DNA of 25,933 nucleotides from positions 17,867 to 43,799 of the forward strand of contig VBPK01000141.1 in assembly GCA_005877225.1 (NCBI GenBank), in the 5' to 3' direction. This DNA is from Nitrososphaerota archaeon (GTDB taxonomy: Archaea > Thermoproteota > Nitrososphaeria > Nitrososphaerales > Gagatemarchaeaceae). The number at the start of each line of letters is the position of its first letter. Positions within the stretch are counted from its first letter, which is position 1. Positions 20,448 through 25,933 of this stretch are shown in pieces. A program made the translations under genes and the position numbers. The notes under the pieces were generated by a model, which had not been told where the DNA came from, did not search any database, and saw only the letters and a program-made list of their open reading frames with translations.

Positions 20448-20924
20448 CAGGTTCGTGGAGCTGCGGCGAGCGCCATCACATATACAGCACTTGCAGGTGA
20501 TAAGGCCACGTCGACCGGTGTTTTACTCAACTCGGGAGTCGGCCTGCTAGGAGGGGGGCTCTCGGTAGCTGCCAAGGGGCTCCTCCCTCTTGCGACCGCG
20601 GGTAAAATGACCTACACAAGTGCAGGTACATTCTTGTCAGGTCAGGCTCTTGCCGGAATTGCGACGAGTTACACTGGCCAAGCAATAGTTTCAGCGGAGG
20701 GGAGAAGACCAGGGGCGGCTTTGAGTGTTACACTGATTGGAGGGGGATTTGGTGCATTCGGAGGAGGTTTGGATGCTTCCCTAACCTCGAACCAAGCCAT
20801 TGGTTCGGGAATAAGGGCTGCGACAATTTCTGCAGGAGCGACCGCCCTTGCACAGTCTGCCGCAGAATCTAGTGCGGGGATACCATCTCCTGAATATATT
20901 GGACCATGGCAACGGATCACATAG
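20448..20924 (+). pseudogene. Start-less ORF fragment, Gly/Ala-rich protein end
   Basis: The frame is open for 158 codons from TAA 20445-20447 to the stop at 20922-20924. There is no ATG, GTG or TTG before ATG 20607, yet the upstream part reads like protein of the same style. The sequence is rich in Gly, Ala, Ser and Thr, with alternating hydrophobic stretches (GLLGGGLSVAAKGLLPLATAG, GGGFGAFGGGLDASL). This resembles the spacer region near the C-terminus of large secreted proteins, such as RHS proteins, and YD-repeat remnants lie about 0.4 kb downstream. It is probably the C-terminal remnant of a larger gene. A short protein of 105 residues from ATG 20607 cannot be excluded. I do not assign a function. 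Confidence 0.4.
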
Positions 20925-21238
20925 CCTACAGGAGCGACACGGGGGGCAAGGAAAACGTCAGTGTCTGGAACCGGTCACTCTCAGATTATCAACTTCTCAT
21001 ATTCGGCTTTGTTGTTGGCTTAATTCTAACGGCCAGCATCACATTGACCAGTACTTTCTTTGTAAATCTACTATTCGTCTTTGTTTCTATTGGGGTATTG
21101 ATTGGAGTGCTCGATTTTCTTCGAGACCGAAGGTCTGCATGGTGGCGGGAAGGTGGTCGTCCCTTAGGATTGGGGATGGTTTTGGGGTTTGAAGTCACCT
21201 ATGCACTTTTCTATGTCTTTAGAGCGTTGGTTGGCTAG
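20906..21238 (+). CDS. Small membrane protein in a decayed island
   Basis: A 110-residue protein starting at ATG 20906, overlapping the preceding fragment by 19 nt. Three hydrophobic segments (about 30-50, 53-70 and 88-108) suggest three membrane helices, with a basic loop RDRRSAWWREGGR between the second and third. It has no motif that I recognise. The local sequence is visibly richer in A and T than its neighbours, suggesting foreign origin or decay. Because it directly follows a possible RHS-type C-terminus, an immunity-like protein is imaginable, but there is no sequence evidence for that. Confidence 0.5.
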   Translation: MATDHIAYRSDTGGKENVSVWNRSLSDYQLLIFGFVVGLILTASITLTSTFFVNLLFVFVSIGVLIGVLDFLRDRRSAWWREGGRPLGLGMVLGFEVTYALFYVFRALVG

Positions 21239-21270
21239 CCATTTTGTGAACCATACGGAGAACAGATTCA

Positions 21271-21440
21271 CGAACGAAACGATGGTCATTAGTACTGCCA
21301 GGTACGCGAGGCTATACACCTACGACAAGGTTAGCAACGTCGTCTCCGTCCAGTACCCGATTCCTTCCTACTCTCGCTCACGTACGATGCGGTGAACCGG
21401 GTCAATTAGGTCGGTCTAGGCCTGACGGGATTAAATTAGC
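21271..21440 (+). pseudogene. RHS/YD-repeat protein remnant
   Basis: One frame reads ARLYTYDKVSNVVSVQYP (about 21301-21360), close to the YD-repeat pattern YxYDxxGNxxxxxYP. After a frame change near 21365-21375 another frame reads LSLTYDAVNRVN and then a stop (about 21375-21410), again a YD repeat (LTYDAxNRV). Two YD units in different frames, with stops and no start, mark a degenerate remnant of an RHS-type secreted protein. The remnant ends before the ilvB promoter. Confidence 0.65.
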
Positions 21441-21444
21441 AATA

Positions 21445-21452
21445 TTTATAAC
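21445..21452 (+). promoter_or_regulatory. TATA-like element of the ilvB operon
   Basis: TTTATAAC within CAATATTTATAACG. Its centre is about 30 nt before ATG 21479 and about 156 nt before the ilvB ATG, so the ilvB transcript should carry a leader of roughly 130 nt. This is unlike the near-leaderless genes elsewhere in the window. Confidence 0.6.
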
Positions 21453-21478
21453 GTGAATTTGGGCAATCTGTGTGTTAC

Positions 21479-21547
21479 ATGGTCGGAAGCGCCGCGAAAA
21501 CAGTGCCAGTCTATGTCCTCGTAGCGTCGCTTCTCATTCTTGGTTAG
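21479..21547 (+). CDS. Possible V/L/I-rich leader peptide of the ilvB operon (22 aa)
   Basis: ATG 21479 opens a 22-codon frame ending at TAG 21545-21547. Ten of the 22 residues are Val, Leu or Ile, concentrated at the end in YVLVASLLILG. The ATG is about 30 nt after the TATA element, so it would be translated from a leaderless mRNA start. It lies 57 nt upstream of the ilvB ATG. Leader peptides rich in the operon's end products are known from bacterial ilv and leu attenuators; an archaeal case would be unusual. The hydrophobic end could instead be a tiny membrane peptide, or the ORF could be chance. Confidence 0.4.
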   Translation: MVGSAAKTVPVYVLVASLLILG

Positions 21548-21570
21548 AGAACCTTACTCTTCTAATCAAG
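21539..21570 (+). promoter_or_regulatory. RNA hairpin overlapping the leader ORF end, candidate attenuation element
   Basis: CTTGGTTAGAG can pair with TTCTAATCAAG around a 10-nt loop: 11 pairs, two of them G-U. The 5' arm contains the last leader codons and its stop codon, so a ribosome that finishes the leader would cover the arm, whereas one stalled on earlier Val/Leu codons would leave it free to fold. No U-rich tract follows, so it does not look like an intrinsic terminator. Confidence 0.4.
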
Positions 21571-21591
21571 ATTTGTGGGGTTCGAAAAAAT

Positions 21592-21596
21592 GGGAG
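21592..21596 (+). promoter_or_regulatory. Ribosome binding site deciding the ilvB start
   Basis: GGGAG followed by an 8-nt spacer and ATG 21605. The in-frame GTG 21575 and ATG 21590 lack such a site, so ATG 21605 is the chosen start. Confidence 0.65.
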
Positions 21597-21604
21597 TTGA
21601 TTCT

Positions 21605-23320
21605 ATGCATGAAATCTCTGGTGCGCGGGCCGTCATTGAGACACTGAGACAAGAGCACGTGAAGTTCGTCTTCGGGATGCCCGGTGGCGCAAATCTCCCG
21701 ATATACGACGCTCTCCTTGATTCGGATATTCGCCACATTCTCGCACGCCACGAGCAGAGTGCCGCACACATGGCGGACGCGTTCGGGAGGGTCTCGGGAA
21801 GGGCGGGTGTGTGCATGGGGACCTCGGGTCCCGGTGCGACCAATCTCGTGACCGGAATAGCGACCGCGTACGCCGACTCATCTCCAGTTGTCGCGATAAC
21901 CGGTCAGGTGCCGAAGGCCATGACAGGTCGAAACGCCTTCCAGGAGACCGACGTCATCGGCGTGATGACGCCCATCACGAAGTACTCGATCCAACCCCTC
22001 AGCGCTACAGAGATACCCTCCGGAATCAAGAGGGCATTCTACATCGCGACATCCGGACGGCCAGGACCGGTCCTCGTGGACATACCGAAGGACGTTCAAC
22101 AGGAAGTGCGGGACATACCCTTCCCTGAGAGTGTGGAAGTGAAAGGCTACACACCCTACGTGGAAGTCGACCCTCTGGCGGTCGAGAGGGCCGCCGAGAT
22201 GCTGGTCAAGGCCGAGAAGCCGTTGATTATGGGCGGGGGAGGGATCAGAATCTCCAACGCCTACGAGCCATTCCAAGCGGTCTCCGAGCTCTTGATGGCC
22301 CCCGTCATCACCACCCTTCAAGGAAAGGGTTCCTTCCCGGAGGGTCATCCACTGTGCTTGGGGCCCATAGGGATGCACGGAAGGGCGGAGTCGAACAAGC
22401 TGGTCTCTGAATGTGACCTCCTGATGGCGGTTGGTGTTCGCTTTTCTGACAGGTCTACCGGCACCTTCTCCGAGTTCTGCAAGCAGGCGAAGATAATCCA
22501 CATCGATGCCGACCCCTCCGAGTTCAACAAGAACAAGCAGGTCGACCTCTACATCCGGGGAGACGCGAACCAGGTTCTGACGAAGGTCTACAAGGCGCTC
22601 GTCCGGCGCATCTCCAGGAGGAGCGACTCCAACCCCTGGCTCGCGAGAATCGCGCAGGTGAGAGAGGAGATGAAGAGCATCCCCGCCTACACCGATTACG
22701 ACTCCGAGCTCTCGGGACCGAAGATAGTGAGGAAGATGAGAGAGGTCCTCCCGCCACAGACCATCCTCACGACGGGCGTCGGCAGGCATCAGATGTGGTG
22801 CGAAATTCACTGGAGGGTCCTGAAGCCCAGGACCTGGATCACTTCTACCGGTCTGGGGACGATGGGGTTCGGTTTGCCGGCGGCGATCGGGGCGAAGGTG
22901 GCGAAGCCGGAGGTTCCCGTCGTAGATTTCGACGGAGACGGCAGCTTCATGATGACTGATAACAGTCTGGGAACGGCGGTGGACGAGAAGATCCCGATAG
23001 TCTCGATCATCATCAACGACCGGAGCCTGGGGATGGTGGAGCAGTGGCAGAGGCTGATGTACAACCGCAGGTTCTCGGGTGTGAAGTTCGGCAAGTCTTG
23101 CGACTTCGTCAAGCTGGCGGAGGCGTACGGTGCTTTCGCGAAGAGGGTGACGACGCTCGAGGAATTCGGGAAGGCCCTGAAGGAAGGCATCTCTCTCGAC
23201 TCGCCCGCGGTAATCGACGTCCCCGTCTCTTCCGAGGAGGACGTCTTTCCGTTCATGCCCCCCGGGAAGAGCATCAAGGAGACGGTTGTGGGTCCCCCCA
23301 AGGAGATGGCAATCTTCTGA
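21605..23320 (+). CDS. ilvB: Acetolactate synthase catalytic subunit
   Basis: A 571-residue thiamine diphosphate enzyme that condenses pyruvate to acetolactate, or pyruvate and 2-oxobutyrate to acetohydroxybutyrate, the first committed step of valine and isoleucine synthesis. The N-terminal domain has FVFGMPGG and the catalytic Glu50 in ARHEQSAAHMADAFGR. The middle domain includes GRPGPVLVDIPKDVQ. The C-terminal TPP-binding motif GDGSFMMTDNSLGTA (from about residue 444) ends with the Asn of IIINDRSLGMV. Length and order are normal for AHAS. The start ATG 21605 is decided by GGGAG eight bases upstream. The stop overlaps the ilvN ATG (TGATG). The leader peptide and hairpin upstream suggest end-product control, not proven. 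Confidence 0.95.
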   Translation: MHEISGARAVIETLRQEHVKFVFGMPGGANLPIYDALLDSDIRHILARHEQSAAHMADAFGRVSGRAGVCMGTSGPGATNLVTGIATAYADSSPVVAITGQVPKAMTGRNAFQETDVIGVMTPITKYSIQPLSATEIPSGIKRAFYIATSGRPGPVLVDIPKDVQQEVRDIPFPESVEVKGYTPYVEVDPLAVERAAEMLVKAEKPLIMGGGGIRISNAYEPFQAVSELLMAPVITTLQGKGSFPEGHPLCLGPIGMHGRAESNKLVSECDLLMAVGVRFSDRSTGTFSEFCKQAKIIHIDADPSEFNKNKQVDLYIRGDANQVLTKVYKALVRRISRRSDSNPWLARIAQVREEMKSIPAYTDYDSELSGPKIVRKMREVLPPQTILTTGVGRHQMWCEIHWRVLKPRTWITSTGLGTMGFGLPAAIGAKVAKPEVPVVDFDGDGSFMMTDNSLGTAVDEKIPIVSIIINDRSLGMVEQWQRLMYNRRFSGVKFGKSCDFVKLAEAYGAFAKRVTTLEEFGKALKEGISLDSPAVIDVPVSSEEDVFPFMPPGKSIKETVVGPPKEMAIF

Positions 23321-23787
23321 TGGCCCTGAAAATTCTCTCCGTCCTCGTTGAAAACAAACCGGGGACCCTCTTCAGAGTGACGCATATGATCAGGCTCATG
23401 CGGCTGAACATCGAAGGACTCACCTGCGGGGTCACAAACGGTGGTGACAGGTCGAGGATAACGATGACCGTCAACGGGGACGACGCGACCCTCGACTTCC
23501 TCGCAAAGCAGCTCAGCAAGGTGATCGACGTCTACGAAGCCCAGACCTACAGCCCCGAGGAGGTGACCGCGAGAGAGTTGGCCCTCGTGAAGCTGAACCT
23601 GTCCAGCGTCTCGCACCTGGATGACAAGCGGCTGCAGGGGGCGCGCATAGTCGAGACCTCCGACCGGAGCATAACCGTGGAGGTAATCGGAACCCCGAGC
23701 GAGATAGACCGCTTCATTCACCGGTTCGACAGCTCCCACATACTCGAACTTGCCAGGACGGGAACGACAGCCGTCCCGAAGGGTTGA
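23320..23787 (+). CDS. ilvN: Acetolactate synthase regulatory subunit
   Basis: A 155-residue small subunit of acetolactate synthase. An N-terminal ACT domain (residues about 3-75) contains ILSVLVENKPGTLFRVTHMIRLMRLNIEGL, the usual valine-binding region, and the C-terminal half (about 80-150) is the second regulatory domain. It activates IlvB and confers feedback inhibition by branched-chain amino acids. ATG 23320 overlaps the ilvB TGA by one base, so the subunits are translationally coupled. The leuA start follows four bases after its stop. Confidence 0.93.
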   Translation: MALKILSVLVENKPGTLFRVTHMIRLMRLNIEGLTCGVTNGGDRSRITMTVNGDDATLDFLAKQLSKVIDVYEAQTYSPEEVTARELALVKLNLSSVSHLDDKRLQGARIVETSDRSITVEVIGTPSEIDRFIHRFDSSHILELARTGTTAVPKG

Positions 23788-23791
23788 TCAC

Positions 23792-25360
23792 TTGAAGGAG
23801 AGAATCGTAAGGGTCTTCGATACGACGCTCCGCGACGGCGAGCAGACCCCGGGAGTTTCGCTCATCCCCGAGGAGAAGCTCCAGATCGCGCAGGCGCTCG
23901 ATAGGCTGGGCGTCGACGTCATCGAGGCCGGTTTCCCGATAACCTCGAAGGGAGAACAGGAGGGCGTTCGCCTGATCGCGAAGGCTGGCCTTTCTGCGGA
24001 GATCTGCGGCCTCGCGAGGGCCGAGAAGCTAGACATCGATACGGCAATCCAGTGCGGGGTGGACTCGGTCCACGTCTTTCTCGCCTGCTCCGACATTCAC
24101 CTGAAGCACAAGCTGCACATCACCCGCGAAGAGATGCTCAAAAGGTCTGCGGAGGGTGTGCGCTACGCCAAGAGTCTCGGCGTGAAGGTAGAGTTTTCGC
24201 CCGAAGACTCGACGAGGACCGACCTGAGCTTCTTCAGGCGAGTCGTCAGGCGCGTATCGGACGCGGGGGCTGACCGACTGGACATCCCGGACACCGTCGG
24301 CACCGCCACCCCTGAAACGATGGCGAGGTACGTGAAGGCGGCGAAGTCCGTCTCTCAGAAGATCGTGGTGAGCGTTCACTGCCACAACGACTACGGGCTG
24401 GCCGTCGCAAACAGCATCGGCGGCGTCTTGGCCGGGGCGGAGCAGGCCCATCTGACCGTGAATGGAATCGGGGAGAGGGCCGGGAACACGTCGCTTGAGG
24501 AATTCGCCGTGACCTGCCAGAACCTCTACGGGCTGAGAACGAGAATCAGGACAGGCCTTCTCTACGAGACGTCTCGACTCGTCTCCAAGCTGACCGGGGT
24601 GGTCGTTCAGCCCAACAAGGCGATCATCGGAGAGAACGCCTTCGGGCACGAATCCGGGATCCACACCCACGGGATCCTCTCCAATCCCTTCACCTACGAA
24701 CCCTTCGAGCCTTCAACGGTCGGACGCATACGATGGTTCCAGGCGGGGAAGCACGCCGGGAGGCACGGAATCTCTCACCAGCTCCGTCAGATGGGTCTGA
24801 CGCCGAAGGAAGAGCATCTGAGGCTGATCGTAGACAAGGTGAAGGAGTCGGGTGACGAGGGGCGCTCGGTCACGGACGGCGACCTCTACAACATCGCCAG
24901 GTCGGTGATGGGGGAGAGGAGGGAGGTCGAGGAGCGCCTAGTGGAACTCGAGGGACTCGAGGTCGTGACGGGCATAAACAGGCTCCCCAGCGCGTCGGTG
25001 AAGCTCAAGGTCAGGGGAGAGACTCGCGAAGCGACCGAGGTGGGGGTAGGTCCCGTCGATGCCGCGCTCAACGCCATTCAGAAGATCGTCAGCAGTTTCG
25101 AGGAGATCAGCCTCAAGGAGTACCGACTCGAGGCCCTCTCTGGCGGGTCGAACGCGACCGCCGACGTGACCGTGCGCGTGGAGGACGCCTACAACAACAT
25201 GGCCTCGGGGCGGGGCATGAAGAAGGACATCGTCGTCGGGAGCGTAGAGGCGATCGTCAACGGGATCAACGCTCTTCTCGCGAAGACGGAGCGGGCGAAG
25301 GCCCTCGCGGCGGATGTCAGCGCACGCAAGAAGAAGAGCGGCCGGACTCGCGAGAATTAA
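23792..25360 (+). CDS. leuA: 2-isopropylmalate synthase (LeuA; citramalate synthase possible)
   Basis: A 522-residue synthase. The catalytic TIM barrel begins with VFDTTLRDGEQTPGVSL and has SVHCHNDYGLA with the metal-binding His-x-His and NGIGERAGNTSLEE. The C-terminal LeuA-type regulatory domain (about 395-505) ends with SNATADVTVRVED and the DIVVGSVEAIVNGINALL helix, the leucine-binding region in the family. EAGFPITSKGE and EICGLARA resemble archaeal LeuA more than CimA (which has EICSFVRA in my memory of M. jannaschii), but citramalate synthase is not excluded. A longer frame starts at 23750 inside ilvN; TTG 23792, four bases after the ilvN stop, fits operon spacing better. The ilvBN and leuB neighbours support leucine synthesis. 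Confidence 0.9.
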   Translation: MKERIVRVFDTTLRDGEQTPGVSLIPEEKLQIAQALDRLGVDVIEAGFPITSKGEQEGVRLIAKAGLSAEICGLARAEKLDIDTAIQCGVDSVHVFLACSDIHLKHKLHITREEMLKRSAEGVRYAKSLGVKVEFSPEDSTRTDLSFFRRVVRRVSDAGADRLDIPDTVGTATPETMARYVKAAKSVSQKIVVSVHCHNDYGLAVANSIGGVLAGAEQAHLTVNGIGERAGNTSLEEFAVTCQNLYGLRTRIRTGLLYETSRLVSKLTGVVVQPNKAIIGENAFGHESGIHTHGILSNPFTYEPFEPSTVGRIRWFQAGKHAGRHGISHQLRQMGLTPKEEHLRLIVDKVKESGDEGRSVTDGDLYNIARSVMGERREVEERLVELEGLEVVTGINRLPSASVKLKVRGETREATEVGVGPVDAALNAIQKIVSSFEEISLKEYRLEALSGGSNATADVTVRVEDAYNNMASGRGMKKDIVVGSVEAIVNGINALLAKTERAKALAADVSARKKKSGRTREN

Positions 25361-25393
25361 TACTCGAATCGGCGCACACGCGCGGAACGGCCC

Positions 25394-25933
25394 TTGACCA
25401 GGTATCGCATAGCACTCATCGAGGGTGACGGCATCGGGCCGGAGGTCACCAGGGCCGCGCTCTCTATCCTCGAAGCACTCGAAGCCGAGTTCGGGCTCAG
25501 TCTGGAGATACGACCAGCCCTCGCGGGCGACTCCTGTCTTCAGAAGGGCGGGGTCGCTCTACCGGAGGAATCGATAAGTGTCATCCGCCGGTCTGACTCC
25601 TGTCTCAAGGCGCCCGTGGGTGAGAGCGCGGCCGATGTCGTCGTCCGCCTGAGACGCGATTTTGACCTCTACGCCAATATCAGACCCGCGAAGGGGCTGC
25701 CCGGCGTAAGGTCACTCGCTCCCGGGGCCGACCTCGTGATTGTCAGAGAGAACACCGAAGACCTCTACAAGGGGATGGAGTTCGAGATAGATGGTGGAGC
25801 GGTCGCGCTACGCCTGATAACTCGAAGGGCATCTGAGAGGATCGCGGAGCGTGCCTTCGGGCTGGCCGAGTCCAGAAAGAAGGGGAGGAAGGTCGTCGCG
25901 GTCCACAAAGCGAACGTGCTCAGGAAGAGCGAC
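25394..25933 (+). CDS. leuB: 3-isopropylmalate/isocitrate dehydrogenase family protein (partial)
   Basis: The N-terminal 180 residues of a beta-decarboxylating dehydrogenase, cut by the window end. It begins IALIEGDGIGPEVT, has DLYANIRPAKGLPGV and VIVRENTEDLYKGMEFE, and near the edge VAVHKANVLRKSD with the catalytic lysine. Position directly after leuA (33-nt gap) favours 3-isopropylmalate dehydrogenase. Isocitrate or homoisocitrate dehydrogenase share these motifs. The start TTG 25394 precedes the Rossmann-like first strand closely. An AT run ATTAATAC at 25355-25362 could give a weak internal promoter. Confidence 0.88.
   Translation, partial: MTRYRIALIEGDGIGPEVTRAALSILEALEAEFGLSLEIRPALAGDSCLQKGGVALPEESISVIRRSDSCLKAPVGESAADVVVRLRRDFDLYANIRPAKGLPGVRSLAPGADLVIVRENTEDLYKGMEFEIDGGAVALRLITRRASERIAERAFGLAESRKKGRKVVAVHKANVLRKSD

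Noticed and set aside
21878..23739. Long minus-strand frames of about 310 codons each opposite ilvB and ilvN
   Set aside because: They are antisense shadows of clearly recognised genes in GC-rich sequence and show no motif of their own.
23750..23791. leuA start at 23750 inside ilvN
   Set aside because: The added residues overlap the ilvN C-terminus and lack family similarity; TTG 23792 starts right before the conserved barrel.

Overview
The window reads as part of an archaeal chromosome. It is fairly GC-rich and densely coded. Many genes that follow a promoter have an AT-rich TATA-like element about 26-37 nt before the start codon, which leaves little or no 5' leader, and many of those starts are TTG. 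Archaeal families dominate: two large Lhr helicases with an ICC-like phosphoesterase, a BtpA/PfkB pair, a COG2522-type HTH regulator and a TATA-driven MntR. I cannot fix the phylum. A TACK-group (Thaumarchaeota/Aigarchaeota/Bathyarchaeota-like) lineage is a guess.

Layout. 1-2065: the tail of an unknown gene, then a divergent manganese module (mntH on minus, mntR on plus) with two 8-6-8 palindromes at its promoters. 2078-4895: a divergent Nudix hydrolase/thioredoxin pair sharing one symmetric TATA element; the thioredoxin carries a 15-threonine linker and is followed by BtpA-like and PfkB-like genes. 4843-6289 (minus): an ICC-like phosphoesterase and an unknown protein. 6434-9893 (plus): a three-gene operon encoding a compact SMC ATPase with Smc5/Smc6-type head motifs, a protein with an Nse4/kleisin-like C-terminus, and a tandem winged-helix protein resembling Nse3/MAGE (KITE). 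This is the most interesting system in the window. 9738-15363 (minus): tandem Lhr helicases; the second lacks motif VI. 15660-17938: HTH regulator, lipoyl synthase and prephenate dehydratase. 18041-20420: ilvE, then a 53-residue AtzG/GatC-like protein and an amidase broken by an internal deletion with frameshift. 20421-21440: a decayed, visibly AT-richer island with a start-less ORF, a small membrane protein and RHS/YD-repeat remnants. 21445-25933: a branched-chain amino acid operon, ilvB-ilvN-leuA-leuB (cut by the window end), preceded by a possible V/L/I-rich leader peptide and a hairpin.

How the genes may work together. MntR probably senses Mn2+ and represses the importer MntH. The SMC, kleisin-like and KITE-like proteins would form one DNA-organising or repair complex, and the neighbouring Lhr helicases and phosphoesterase also suggest DNA repair. 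ilvE, ilvBN, leuA and leuB supply most of the leucine/valine/isoleucine route, and pheA supplies phenylalanine. No ilvC, leuCD or ilvD lies in the window. No tRNA, rRNA, CRISPR array, transposase or replication origin was recognised.
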